Shown here: piece by piece, positions 1 to 11,040 of the stretch | Position numbering within the stretch: the first letter of the stretch is position 1 | How the letters are laid out: each line of letters begins with the position of its first letter | Origin: Komagataeibacter diospyri | GTDB lineage: Bacteria > Pseudomonadota > Alphaproteobacteria > Acetobacterales > Acetobacteraceae | DNA: 64,000 bases | NCBI RefSeq assembly: GCF_006538165.1 | Contig: NZ_BDLU01000001.1 | Span: 30,219 to 94,218 of the forward strand | Reading direction: 5' to 3' | Position numbers and translations under genes: made by a program | The notes under the pieces: generated by a model | Told to the model about the DNA's origin: nothing | Databases searched by the model: none | What the model saw: the letters and a program-made list of their open reading frames with translations, nothing else

Positions 1-22
1 AACGGGTCGCCCCATCCCCCAT
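1..22 (-). CDS. Possible 5' end of the gene after ubiE (partial)
   Basis: An ATG at 22-20 shares its A with the TGA stop of ubiE, a TGATG junction typical of translational coupling. The frame stays open to the window edge but only about seven codons are visible. In many proteobacteria ubiB follows ubiE, so that is the likeliest identity, but seven codons cannot show it. A second ATG lies at 14-12. Confidence 0.3.
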
Positions 23-819
23 CAGATTTTCCAGCCGGAATGGATCGCGGCAATCCCGCCGGACAGGTTCTGGTAAGATACCCGTTCCAGCCCTGCTTCA
101 CGCATCATGTCCGCCAGCGTTTCCTGATCAGGGAACATGCGGATGCTTTCTGCCAGGTACTGGTAGCTTTCACGGTCACCCGCGATCGCGGCTCCCATGC
201 GTGGCAGCACGTGAAAGGACCAGGCGTCGTAAACCGGGGCGAAGGCCGCGACCTGAACGCGGGAGAATTCAAGACACAGGAACCGCCCGCCCGGGCGCAG
301 GATGCGATGGGCCTCGCGCAGCACCTGCAGCTTGTCCGTGCAGTTGCGCAGGCCGAAGGCGATGGAGACGCGATCAACCGAATTGTTGGCCAGCGGAATG
401 GCTTCGGCATCAACAGCCAGAAAGTTGAGGCCCGAGACAAGCCCGCGCTCCAGCGCGCGGTTGCGGCCCACCGTCAGCATGCTGACATTGATGTCGGACA
501 GGATGGCCGGGCCGCCACCGCCACGCAGCCACCCGAAGGAGATATCACCCGTCCCGCCCGCAAGGTCGAGCAGCGACAGGTCGGGGTGGGGGGCGAGTTC
601 GTTGACGAAAATCTTCTTCCACGCGCGGTGGATGCCCAGCGACATCACGTCGTTCATGATGTCGTATTTGGAGGCCACGCTGTCAAAGACATTCCGGACC
701 AGGGATTTCTTCTCGCGCAACGGCACGTCGCGGAAGCCGAAATCGGTGGTATCCGCATGGCGGTCATCGGGACGGCCTGCGGAAGGGGAGGGATGGTATG
801 GCTGGCTAATGTCGGTCAT
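22..819 (-). CDS. ubiE: Ubiquinone/menaquinone biosynthesis C-methyltransferase UbiE
   Basis: 265-residue class I SAM-dependent methyltransferase. It C-methylates the benzoquinol ring in ubiquinone synthesis at the inner face of the membrane. Visible marks are the family N-terminal block VFDSVASKYDIMNDVMSLG (about residues 44-62), the SAM-binding motif LLDLAGGTGD (about 83-92), the acidic strand end LSDIN, and the UbiE block IAFGLRNCTDK. The end LSGGIAAIHSGWKI is also typical. The first 30 residues are a low-complexity extension, so a slightly later start is possible. It diverges from mutM across only 29 bases, so the two promoters must overlap each other or the coding ends. Confidence 0.96.
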   Translation of the reverse strand: MTDISQPYHPSPSAGRPDDRHADTTDFGFRDVPLREKKSLVRNVFDSVASKYDIMNDVMSLGIHRAWKKIFVNELAPHPDLSLLDLAGGTGDISFGWLRGGGGPAILSDINVSMLTVGRNRALERGLVSGLNFLAVDAEAIPLANNSVDRVSIAFGLRNCTDKLQVLREAHRILRPGGRFLCLEFSRVQVAAFAPVYDAWSFHVLPRMGAAIAGDRESYQYLAESIRMFPDQETLADMMREAGLERVSYQNLSGGIAAIHSGWKI

Positions 820-848
820 GATGCACAGGTATAAACCCAGATGAGGCC

Positions 849-1730
849 ATGCCGGAACTACCTGAAGTCGAAACTGTGATGCGCGGGATGCGAGTGCATC
901 TTGAAGGTCACACTATTTCACGCGCCAGCACGCACCATACGGGCCTGCGATGGCCCTTTCCGACTGGTCTGGCGACGGCGCTGCAGGGGCGGCGGGTCGA
1001 TGGATTCGCCCGGCGGGGAAAATATATCCTCATCACGCTTTCGGGCGGGATGGTTGTGGTGCTGCATCTGGGCATGTCCGGCCGCGTGCTGCTGTCACGC
1101 CCAATGGCGGCTGAGCGCGACCTGCCGCCCGCATTGCACGAACATCTTGTGATCGAGACGGCGCAGGGCGCGCGCTGCGGGCTGGTGGACCCCCGGCGTT
1201 TCGGCATGGTTGATCTGGTGGCGGCGGCAGATGTGGAAAATCACCGCCTGCTGGCGGGTATGGGGCCGGAACCGCTGGGTAACCGGTTTGATGGCGCGTG
1301 GCTGACAGCGCGTGCCCGCGGGCGGCGTACCAGCATCAAGGCCCTGCTGCTGGACCAGCGCGTGGTGGCTGGGCTTGGCAACATATATGTGTCCGAAGCC
1401 CTGTTTCGTGCGCGTATCCACCCCGCGCGGGCGGCAGGTGACATCAGTGCGGCGCGGTATGACATCCTTGCCACCGAAATCCGTGCGGTGCTGGAGGAGG
1501 CAATTGCCGCTGGTGGCTCAAGCCTGCGTGATTACGTGCAACCGGATGGGGAGTTGGGCTATTTCCAGCATGCCTGGCGCGTGTACGGGCGGGAGGGGGA
1601 GGGGTGCCCCGACTGCCCCGGTCCACCGGCATGCGACGGGGTGGTCCGGATCACCCAGTCCGGGCGTTCAAGCTTTTTCTGTCCCCGCCAGCAGGGGGTG
1701 GAAAATGATTTAGGCAAAGACTTGTCTTGA
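849..1730 (+). CDS. mutM: Formamidopyrimidine-DNA glycosylase (Fpg/MutM)
   Basis: 293-residue base-excision repair enzyme that removes 8-oxoguanine and cuts the abasic site. The N-terminus MPELPEVET supplies the catalytic Pro and Glu after Met removal. HLGMSGR and the helix-two-turn-helix segment [12 protein letters not shown] are present. The C-terminal zinc finger is odd: C253 and C256 are in place and C278 follows GRSSFF, but the fourth expected cysteine is Gln281 (CPRQQ instead of CPRCQ). An extra Cys262 lies in the loop and might substitute. The catalytic zinc-finger Arg of the GRS segment is kept, so activity is likely but not certain. Confidence 0.95.
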   Translation: MPELPEVETVMRGMRVHLEGHTISRASTHHTGLRWPFPTGLATALQGRRVDGFARRGKYILITLSGGMVVVLHLGMSGRVLLSRPMAAERDLPPALHEHLVIETAQGARCGLVDPRRFGMVDLVAAADVENHRLLAGMGPEPLGNRFDGAWLTARARGRRTSIKALLLDQRVVAGLGNIYVSEALFRARIHPARAAGDISAARYDILATEIRAVLEEAIAAGGSSLRDYVQPDGELGYFQHAWRVYGREGEGCPDCPGPPACDGVVRITQSGRSSFFCPRQQGVENDLGKDLS

Positions 1731-1756
1731 CGAATGGGGTCAGGGTGGACTAGATC
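1727..1756 (+). promoter_or_regulatory. Candidate promoter for rpsT
   Basis: TTGACG at 1727-1732 overlaps the mutM stop codon and matches five of six bases of the -35 consensus. TAGATC at 1751-1756 is a weak -10, 18 bases on; CTAGAT at 1750-1755 gives 17. A start just downstream would give a leader of about 70 bases before rpsT. Confidence 0.35.
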
Positions 1757-1834
1757 GCCAGCCTGATATGGGATGTCCGCAACGATCGGGTGGCGGACCG
1801 CCGTAACCTGATTTATGCAGATGAACTGAGAGCA

Positions 1835-2104
1835 ATGGCCAATACAGCATCAGCGCGCAAGCGCATCCGCCAGAACGAACGCCGCAACGCCCGTAACACG
1901 GCACGCCTGTCGCGCGTCCGCACCTTCGTGAAGAAGGTCGAGGTCGCCATCGCGACCGGCAAGAAGGACGACGCTGCCGTTGCGCTGCGCGCGGCACAGC
2001 CGGAACTGCAGCGTGCGGTTGGCAAGGGCGTTCTTCACGCCAACACTGTTGCCCGTCGTATTTCGCGCCTGTCCGCACGTATCAAGTCGCTTGCTGCTGC
2101 GTAA
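1835..2104 (+). CDS. rpsT: 30S ribosomal protein S20
   Basis: 89-residue basic protein that binds 16S rRNA early in 30S assembly. The start [18 protein letters not shown] and the C-terminal block [17 protein letters not shown] are diagnostic of bS20. I chose the ATG at 1835 because it begins the conserved sequence; an in-frame start at 1790 would add a 15-residue tail unlike the family. A strong terminator follows, so the gene is probably its own transcription unit. Position directly upstream of dnaA is common in alphaproteobacteria. Confidence 0.97.
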   Translation: MANTASARKRIRQNERRNARNTARLSRVRTFVKKVEVAIATGKKDDAAVALRAAQPELQRAVGKGVLHANTVARRISRLSARIKSLAAA

Positions 2105-2116
2105 AAGGCTGCTGAT

Positions 2117-2134
2117 TTCTTTCATATGAAAGAA
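2117..2134. repeat. Perfect 18-base palindrome after rpsT
   Basis: TTCTTTCATATGAAAGAA is its own reverse complement over all 18 bases. It starts 12 bases after the rpsT stop and 13 bases before the terminator stem. It could be an RNA hairpin at the end of the rpsT message or a binding site for a dimeric protein. No family is recognised. Confidence 0.75.
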
Positions 2135-2147
2135 TGAGGCAAGTAAT

Positions 2148-2192
2148 AAAAAAGGTCGTATATCGCCATTAGTAGCGATAGCGGCCTTTTTT
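2148..2192 (+). terminator. Rho-independent terminator of rpsT
   Basis: AAAAAAGG and CCTTTTTT flank an interrupted GC stem, with ATCGC and GCGAT closing a loop around ATTAGTA. G-U pairs fill the two imperfect positions. The right arm ends in six T. The A and T tracts mean it could stop transcription from either side. Confidence 0.85.
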
Positions 2193-2471
2193 GTTTGCCA
2201 TATTCATGTGGTGTGATCGGGTTTTGATGGGTTGGAGGCAGATTCCCGTTGCTTCGGCCGATTCCCTGCTCTACCTTATGTGGATAATTCCAACGTCATC
2301 TGTTGCCTTGGGGCCTGGGGGCCGGGTTGTAGGTCGTGTACAGGTGCGCGGCTGGCTTCCTGTCCGCTGCATGCAGGGCTGATGACGGGCGGTAACAGTT
2401 ATGGATGGAGCGGGGGCACGAATGCATGCGCGGGGGTGCATGTTTCGTGTCTCATGTAGCCGGGAGTGGAT
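2193..2471 (+). other. dnaA upstream region (no gene)
   Basis: About 280 bases with no credible reading frame separate the rpsT terminator from dnaA. The region holds one perfect DnaA box near its middle and two similar GCGGGGG-containing segments at about 2409-2440. I found no second clear DnaA box and no AT-rich unwinding stretch, so a full replication origin is not evident. It is probably the dnaA promoter region, autoregulated through the box. Confidence 0.5.
2279..2287 (-). promoter_or_regulatory. DnaA box
   Basis: TGTGGATAA is the exact reverse complement of the consensus box TTATCCACA. It lies 185 bases before the dnaA start, a usual place for DnaA autoregulation or an origin-proximal box. 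Confidence 0.75.
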
Positions 2472-3935
2472 ATGACGGGCGGACTGGAAGGCTATGACGC
2501 GGTTGCGGAAGCCAATGCGCAGAAAAGTGTGCTCGCCATTCACTGGTCGCGCATCTGCGAACGGCTGAAGGCCGAGGTCGGGGAAGTCGAATACCGCACA
2601 TGGCTGCGCCAGATCACGGTCGGTCCGGTGGATGAGGATGAGATTACCCTCTACCTGCCCACCCGATTCCTGCGCGACTGGGTGCGTGGACAGTATGGCG
2701 ACCGGCTGGGCACGCTGTGGAATGCCGAGGTGCCCGCCATCCGTCGCGTTGAACTGCAGGTCGCACGCCCCGGCAGCGCATCCGCAACGTCCCCCGCAGA
2801 TGGTGTGACCGTCCCCGCCGCCACGACAGAGGCGCGTGAGGAGGCGGTTTCCCGTCCGGCAGTCCCCGCCCCGGTCGCGGAAGAACCGCGCCACGCTGAA
2901 GTGCGCAGCGACCTTGCCGCCCCCCTGGACCCGCGCTTCACCTTCGATACCTTTGTCGTGGGTAAGCCCAACGAATTTGCCTATGCCTGCGCCCGCCGGG
3001 TTGCGGAACGGCCGTCCAGCCCCGGTTTCAACCCGCTGTTCCTGTATGGAGGCGTGGGTTTGGGCAAGACGCATCTCATGCACGCGATCGGGGCCGAACT
3101 GTTGCGCGAGGGCAGGGTGTCCGTTGCCTACATGTCGGCGGAAAAGTTCATGTACCGCTTCATCGCGGCCATCCGGTCCCAGTCCACCATGGAATTCAAG
3201 GAACAATTGCGCTCGGTCGATGTGCTGATGATCGACGACCTGCAGTTCCTGATCGGCAAGGACAACACGCAGGAAGAATTCTTCCACACCTTTAATGCAC
3301 TGGTCGACGCGGGGCGGCAGATCGTGGTGTCGGCCGACAAGTCGCCTTCCGACCTGTCGGGGCTGGAGGACAGGCTGCGCACCCGCCTGGGCTGTGGCAT
3401 GGTGGCGGATATCCATGCCACCACGTTCGAGCTGCGTATTTCCATCCTTGAAGCCAAGGCCAGCGCGTCCGGCGTGGTGGTGCCCGCCAAGGTGCTGGAA
3501 TTCCTTGCCCACAAGATCACCTCGAACGTGCGTGAGCTTGAAGGCGCGCTGAACCGCCTGATCGCGCATGCCAACCTGTTTGGTCGTCCGGTCACGCTGG
3601 AGGCGACGCAGGATGTGCTGCATGATATTCTCAAGGCCCATGACCGCCGCGTTACCATCGAGGAAATCCAGCGCAAGGTGGCTGAACACTGGAATATCCG
3701 CCTGACCGACATGTCCTCGGCGCGGCGTGCGCGCGCTGTGGCGCGGCCGCGACAGGTGGCGATGTACCTGGCCAAGCAGTTGACCAGCCGCTCCCTGCCC
3801 GAAATCGGGCGCAAGTTCGGCAATCGTGATCATACGACGGTCATGCATGCCGTGACGCGGGTGACGGAACTGATGGAACAGGACCCGGCCTTTGCCGAGG
3901 ATGTGGAACTGCTGCGTCGCATGCTCGAAAGCTGA
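2472..3935 (+). CDS. dnaA: Chromosomal replication initiator DnaA
   Basis: 487-residue AAA+ initiator that binds DnaA boxes and opens the origin. Domain I (about residues 15-90) has the TWLRQI block. A Pro/Ala-rich linker follows. The ATPase has Walker A GGVGLGKTH near residue 197 and Walker B VLMIDDLQFL near 254. Domain IV ends with the signature GNRDHTTVMHAV. The ATG at 2472 sits six bases after GGGAG and is preferred to the in-frame GTG at 2466. dnaN follows after 110 bases. Confidence 0.98.
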   Translation: MTGGLEGYDAVAEANAQKSVLAIHWSRICERLKAEVGEVEYRTWLRQITVGPVDEDEITLYLPTRFLRDWVRGQYGDRLGTLWNAEVPAIRRVELQVARPGSASATSPADGVTVPAATTEAREEAVSRPAVPAPVAEEPRHAEVRSDLAAPLDPRFTFDTFVVGKPNEFAYACARRVAERPSSPGFNPLFLYGGVGLGKTHLMHAIGAELLREGRVSVAYMSAEKFMYRFIAAIRSQSTMEFKEQLRSVDVLMIDDLQFLIGKDNTQEEFFHTFNALVDAGRQIVVSADKSPSDLSGLEDRLRTRLGCGMVADIHATTFELRISILEAKASASGVVVPAKVLEFLAHKITSNVRELEGALNRLIAHANLFGRPVTLEATQDVLHDILKAHDRRVTIEEIQRKVAEHWNIRLTDMSSARRARAVARPRQVAMYLAKQLTSRSLPEIGRKFGNRDHTTVMHAVTRVTELMEQDPAFAEDVELLRRMLES

Positions 3936-4045
3936 ATGAATTTAGGATTTAACGGCCTCTTTACCAGCGTCGTCCCGCGCTGCTAGACTGGTCGCCCCCC
4001 GTCTGTACGTGCCTGACGTGACGGGATGTGGAGGATATCGTACCG

Positions 4046-5170
4046 ATGAAGTTGAAGGCCGACCGCGTAACGCTGCTCAAGGCACTGGCCCATATCCAGA
4101 GCGTTGCCGAGAAGCGCAATACCATCCCCATCCTGGCCAACGTGCTGATCAATGTCGTGGATGGCGCCATGACACTGACGGCGACCGACATGGAAATCGC
4201 GGTGGTTGAAGGGGTTGCGGCCGAAACCCAGCGTGATGGCGCGGTCACGGCACCTGCGGCCGTCCTGTATGAAATCGTGCGCAAACTGCCCGATGGCGCG
4301 CATGTCGAACTGGACCATGCCGGAGGCGATGCACCGCTGGGCCTGCGGGCGGGCCGGTTCGCGACCAGCCTGAACGTCCTGGACGTGGATGACTTCCCGT
4401 CCATGATGGCAGGCAGCCTGCCACATGAATTCAGCATTCCGGCACAGGTGCTGCGTGGCCTGATCGACCGCACGCGGTTTGCCATCTCCACCGAGGAGAC
4501 GCGCTATTACCTCAACGGTATCTTCCTGCACGTGGCCGAAGGCGATGCGGGACAGGTGCTGCGCGCGGTGGCGACGGACGGGCACCGTCTGGCCCGGGTC
4601 GAGACCGAACTGCCCGCGGGCAGCGCCGGCATGCCCGGCGTGATCGTGCCGCGCAAGACGGTGGCCGAACTGCGCAAGCTGCTGGACGAAGGACCGGAGC
4701 AGGTTGATGTGGCCCTGTCCGATACCCGCATCCAGTTTTCCATTGGCAACATCACGCTGACGTCGAAGCTGATTGACGGCACGTTCCCTGAATATGAGCG
4801 TGTGATTCCACACGGGAATGACCGCATCCTGCGCGTGGGCAAGAAGATCTTTTCTGATGCCGTGTCCCGCGTGGCCGCGATCAGTCAGGAACGCTCCCGT
4901 CCGGTCAAGCTGAGCATGGCGCATAACCTGCTGACACTGTCAGCCGCCAGCCAGGACCAGGGTACCGCGACGGAAGAACTGGACGAAAACCATGTCTCCT
5001 ATGATGCCGCCCCCATCGAGATCGGCTTTCAGGCGCGCTATCTGAACGACATTACCGATCAGGTGGAAAGGGAAGTGGAATTCGCCTTTTCCGACAGCTC
5101 CGCCCCCACCATCGTACGCGATGTGGACAGCCCGTCCGCGCTGTATGTCCTGATGCCGATGCGCGTGTGA
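4046..5170 (+). CDS. dnaN: DNA polymerase III beta sliding clamp
   Basis: 374 residues, the usual clamp length. It forms the ring that holds the replicative polymerase on DNA. It starts MKLKADRVTLLKALAHIQS, shows KRNTIPILANVLI in the first clamp domain, and ends with the canonical YVLMPMRV that builds the protein-binding pocket. GTGGAGGA at 4028-4035 is the ribosome site for the ATG at 4046; an in-frame codon at 4028 would use that site as coding sequence. recF follows after 22 bases, so co-transcription is likely. Confidence 0.98.
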   Translation: MKLKADRVTLLKALAHIQSVAEKRNTIPILANVLINVVDGAMTLTATDMEIAVVEGVAAETQRDGAVTAPAAVLYEIVRKLPDGAHVELDHAGGDAPLGLRAGRFATSLNVLDVDDFPSMMAGSLPHEFSIPAQVLRGLIDRTRFAISTEETRYYLNGIFLHVAEGDAGQVLRAVATDGHRLARVETELPAGSAGMPGVIVPRKTVAELRKLLDEGPEQVDVALSDTRIQFSIGNITLTSKLIDGTFPEYERVIPHGNDRILRVGKKIFSDAVSRVAAISQERSRPVKLSMAHNLLTLSAASQDQGTATEELDENHVSYDAAPIEIGFQARYLNDITDQVEREVEFAFSDSSAPTIVRDVDSPSALYVLMPMRV

Positions 5171-5192
5171 CCGCGCGCGGCCATCAGGTCGC

Positions 5193-6317
5193 ATGGCCTG
5201 CGTAACGCGGCTGGTTCTTACGGATTTCCGTAATTACCACCATCTTTCATGGAAACCGGCGTGCCCGGTCACGGTCATTACCGGTCCGAATGGCAGCGGC
5301 AAGACCAACCTGCTTGAGGCGGTGTCGCTGCTGGTGCCAGGGCGTGGCCTGCGGGGGGCGCGCATGGACGAACTGCCCCGTCATGGTGCGGTCCTGTGGG
5401 GTGTCGCAGCCGATGTCGCGGCGCAGTGGGGTGATGATGCCCTGTCCATCCAGATTGCCACCGGGGCCGATCCCGTCCGGCCCGAACGGCGGGCGTTTCG
5501 CGTGGATGGGCAGGCCCTGCGCAATCGTGACGCCGTAGGTGAATATTTTTCTGCCGTATGGCTGACACCACAGATGGATCGGCTGTTTCAGGAAGGGGCA
5601 GGTGGTCGTCGCCGCTTTCTGGACCGGCTGGTGCTGGCGCTTGAACCCGGTCATGCGCGTGAACTGGCAGCTCACGACCGCGCAATGATGCAGCGCAGCC
5701 GCCTGCTGGCGCAGCATGGGGCGGATAAGGACTGGCTGGCTGCCCTTGAACGCACCATGGCGCGTCATGCCGTCGCTACGGTTGCGGCCCGGGTGGATAT
5801 GGTGGCCCGCCTGAATTCGGATGAACAGGCGGTAGCTGACGGCTTTCCTGCGGCATGGCTGGAGCTGGATTGTCCGATTGCCGGCCGGTTGCGCGAAATG
5901 CCGGCCCTTGCGGTGGAGGATTGGCTGGCGGAACAGATCGCGGCGATGCGCATGATCGACCGCCAGCGCGGGGGAAGTCGCTTTGGCGCGCACCGCACCG
6001 ACCTGCGCATGGCCGACCGGCTGAGCCGACGCCCGGCCAGCCAGTCCAGCACCGGCCAGCAGAAGGCGCTGCTGCTGGGCATCGTCCTGTCACATGCGCG
6101 CATCCTTGCCGCGTGCCGGGGGCAGATGCCGATGCTTTTGCTGGATGAACCACTGGTACATCTGGATGATGTGCGGCGCGACGCCCTGTTTCAGGCCATC
6201 GGACGGATGGATACCGGCGTGTTTCTGACCGGAACGGACGATGAACAGTTTGCGCCGTTGCAGCGGATTGCCGAATTCGTGACGCCGGGTATGGGTAATC
6301 TTGCGCCGCATGCATGA
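5193..6317 (+). CDS. recF: DNA replication and repair protein RecF
   Basis: 374-residue SMC-like ATPase that helps load RecA at gaps through RecFOR. It begins with the family motif LTDFRNYHHL, has Walker A GPNGSGKTN near residue 32, the signature STGQQKALLLG, and Walker B MLLLDEPLVHLD. Position between dnaN and gyrB is the classic order. The start has only a weak ribosome site (CAGG) but agrees with family length. Confidence 0.96.
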   Translation: MACVTRLVLTDFRNYHHLSWKPACPVTVITGPNGSGKTNLLEAVSLLVPGRGLRGARMDELPRHGAVLWGVAADVAAQWGDDALSIQIATGADPVRPERRAFRVDGQALRNRDAVGEYFSAVWLTPQMDRLFQEGAGGRRRFLDRLVLALEPGHARELAAHDRAMMQRSRLLAQHGADKDWLAALERTMARHAVATVAARVDMVARLNSDEQAVADGFPAAWLELDCPIAGRLREMPALAVEDWLAEQIAAMRMIDRQRGGSRFGAHRTDLRMADRLSRRPASQSSTGQQKALLLGIVLSHARILAACRGQMPMLLLDEPLVHLDDVRRDALFQAIGRMDTGVFLTGTDDEQFAPLQRIAEFVTPGMGNLAPHA

Positions 6318-8876
<2,559 letters not shown>

Positions 8877-8880
8877 CCGG

Positions 8881-9561
8881 TTACGCCGGCACCAGTTCGG
8901 CAGCCAGATGAGGGATCTCGGAAATGGAATCGGCGCCGACCGTGGCACCCGCTTCCATTTCGGGGCGGCCATATCCCCAGCGGGCGAAAATGGCGGGGAC
9001 ATGCGCCCCGATGGCCGTGGCCATGTCGTTGTGATGGTCGCCGGTCATGATCGTCCGCGTTGGACTGCCATGCGCCATTTCAATCGTGCCCAGCAGGTGG
9101 CGCGGGTCGGGCTTGCGTACGCTGAAGCTGTCGCCCCCGCCCACGGCCACGAACCATTTTTCCAGATCAAGGACCTGCAGGATGTGGCGTGCTGCGGCAA
9201 CGGGTTTGTTGGTGCATACGGCCATGTGCCATCCGGCGGCCCGCATGTCTTCCAGCATGCCTGCCGTGCCGGGAAAGGGGCGGGACAGGTCGGTTGAATG
9301 AGGCGTGTAATCGGCCATGTAGCGTGTCGTGGCATCCGTCACGTCAATGCCGGTGGCGGCGGCCCCTGCATGCACCAGCAGGCGGCTGACCAGGGCTGCC
9401 ACGCCATCGCCGATCATGGGACGGACCTGTTCCACTGCGATGGGGGGCAGGCCGTAATGGGCCAGAAGCCGGTTGGCGCAGGCCGCAAGATCGGGAAGGC
9501 TGTCGATCAGCGTGCCGTCCATGTCAAAAACGGCCAGGCGGGGTGGGAAAGAGTTCATCAT
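8881..9561 (-). CDS. gph: Phosphoglycolate phosphatase-like HAD hydrolase
   Basis: 226-residue haloacid dehalogenase hydrolase, the usual Gph length. Motif I is FDMDGTLIDS, motif II CTNKP, motif III lysine lies in SVRKPDP, and motif IV is GDHHNDMATA. It likely clears 2-phosphoglycolate made during repair of oxidised DNA ends. The frame is open far upstream, but that part is antisense to glmU; the paired ATGs at 9561 and 9558 follow an AAAGG ribosome site and begin family-like sequence. Other small phosphate esters remain possible substrates. Confidence 0.88.
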   Translation of the reverse strand: MMNSFPPRLAVFDMDGTLIDSLPDLAACANRLLAHYGLPPIAVEQVRPMIGDGVAALVSRLLVHAGAAATGIDVTDATTRYMADYTPHSTDLSRPFPGTAGMLEDMRAAGWHMAVCTNKPVAAARHILQVLDLEKWFVAVGGGDSFSVRKPDPRHLLGTIEMAHGSPTRTIMTGDHHNDMATAIGAHVPAIFARWGYGRPEMEAGATVGADSISEIPHLAAELVPA

Positions 9562-9633
9562 GAACGCCTTTGAGTGTGTGAATGAAGTAGCAATCGGAAA
9601 TTCTAAGTGATGGTATCGCGCACGCATAAGGGT

Positions 9634-9662
9634 TTGACAGGGTACGCAGGTGCGGAGTACCC
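9634..9662 (+). promoter_or_regulatory. Possible glmU promoter with perfect -35
   Basis: TTGACA at 9634-9639 is a perfect -35, but the -10 position 17 bases later (GTACCC) is poor. If used, transcription would start within about ten bases of the glmU ATG, giving an almost leaderless message. Confidence 0.22.
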
Positions 9663-9672
9663 GCACACTGCC

Positions 9673-11040
9673 ATGAATACCCAGACCGATACCGCAGTAT
9701 CCGCCCCCACACGCGTCCTGTCGACCGCTGTCATACTGGCCGCGGGGCGTGGCACGCGCATGAAATCGCAGCGTCCCAAGGTCATGCATCCGTTGGCGGG
9801 GCAACCCATGCTGCGCTACCTGCTGGATAATGCGGCTGAAGTCTTTGACCGCATCGTGGTAGTCGTGGGGCCGGACATGGACGATGTGGCGGCTCTTGCC
9901 GCCCCGCATCAGGTCGTGGTGCAGGTAGACCGCCTTGGCACCGGTCATGCAGCACGACAGGCGGAAACTCTGTTTGGCGATGGTGATGTCGCGGTCCTGT
10001 ATGGCGATAATCCCCTGATTACGCCCGATACGATGCGCGGCCTTCTGGCGCAGCGCCGTAGTGGTGATACGGACCTTGCCCTGCTGGCCATGGAACCGGC
10101 CGATCCGGCGCGTTACGGCCGGGTGGTGGCGCATGACGGGCGGGTCGAGCGGATCGTGGAATGGGCGGATGCCACCCCGGCGGAGCGGGCAATCCGGCTG
10201 TGCAATGCTGGCGTGCTGTGTGCCGACGCGGTCGATTTCCGCCATTGGCTGGACGAAATCAATAACGACAATGCACAGGGCGAGTACTATCTGGGCGACG
10301 TGGTGACCCGGGCCGTGGCGGATGGTCGCAGCGTGCGGGCCGTCGTTGCGGCGGAAGACGAACTGCGCGGCATCAACTCACGCGCCGAACTGGCGCAGGC
10401 GGAAGCCTGCGTGCAGGCCCGCCTGCGCCGGGCGGTGATGGATGGTGGCACGACGCTTGTCGCCCCCGATACGGTTTTCCTGTGTGCCGACACCGTACTG
10501 GAACCCGATACGGTGGTGCATCCCAACGTGGTGTTCGGCCCCGGCGTGCATGTGAAAAGTGGTGCGGAAATCCATGCCTTTTCGCATATCGAAGGGGCCG
10601 TTGTCGGCCCGGATGCGCAGATCGGCCCCTATGCCCGCCTGCGTCCTGGCAGTGATGTCGGGGCAAAGGCGCGGGTTGGCAATTTCGTTGAAATCAAGGC
10701 TACGACGCTGGGCGCGGGTGCGAAGGCCAATCACCTGACCTATCTGGGCAATGCCACGGTGGGCAGCGGGGCCAATATCGGCGCGGGCACCATCACCTGC
10801 AATTATGATGGCGTGTTCAAGCACCGGACCGAAATTGGCGCGGGCAGCTTCATTGGCTCGGATTCCGTGCTGGTTGCCCCGGTCAGACTGGGTGCGGGCG
10901 TGATTACGGCGGCTGGCAGCGTGATTACCCATGACGTGCCTGATGACGCCATGGCCATTGGTCGGGCACGGCAGGCCAACAAGGCGGGATATGCCGGATC
11001 GTTTCGCGAACGGCTGAAGAACAGGAAGGAACGGGGCTGA
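9673..11040 (+). CDS. glmU: Bifunctional GlmU (uridylyltransferase/acetyltransferase)
   Basis: 455 residues. It makes UDP-N-acetylglucosamine from glucosamine-1-phosphate for peptidoglycan and lipopolysaccharide. The N-terminal pyrophosphorylase has VILAAGRGTRMKS; the C-terminal half is a left-handed beta helix of hexapeptide repeats with NFVEIKATTLG, NHLTYLGNA and TITCNYDG. I chose the ATG at 9673; earlier in-frame starts at 9607 and 9610 add sequence unlike GlmU. The TGA stop shares its A with the glmS ATG, so the consecutive pathway steps are translationally coupled. Confidence 0.97.
   Translation: MNTQTDTAVSAPTRVLSTAVILAAGRGTRMKSQRPKVMHPLAGQPMLRYLLDNAAEVFDRIVVVVGPDMDDVAALAAPHQVVVQVDRLGTGHAARQAETLFGDGDVAVLYGDNPLITPDTMRGLLAQRRSGDTDLALLAMEPADPARYGRVVAHDGRVERIVEWADATPAERAIRLCNAGVLCADAVDFRHWLDEINNDNAQGEYYLGDVVTRAVADGRSVRAVVAAEDELRGINSRAELAQAEACVQARLRRAVMDGGTTLVAPDTVFLCADTVLEPDTVVHPNVVFGPGVHVKSGAEIHAFSHIEGAVVGPDAQIGPYARLRPGSDVGAKARVGNFVEIKATTLGAGAKANHLTYLGNATVGSGANIGAGTITCNYDGVFKHRTEIGAGSFIGSDSVLVAPVRLGAGVITAAGSVITHDVPDDAMAIGRARQANKAGYAGSFRERLKNRKERG

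Noticed and set aside
2271..3848. Long minus-strand open frame opposite dnaA
   Set aside because: It is antisense to a fully conserved DnaA and is His/Arg/Gly-rich with no domain. Similar long antisense frames occur opposite most genes here, as expected from high GC.
9562..10245. N-terminal extension of the gph frame
   Set aside because: It lies antisense to glmU, and the extra 228 residues do not resemble any HAD cap or fusion. The ATGs at 9561 and 9558 fit.
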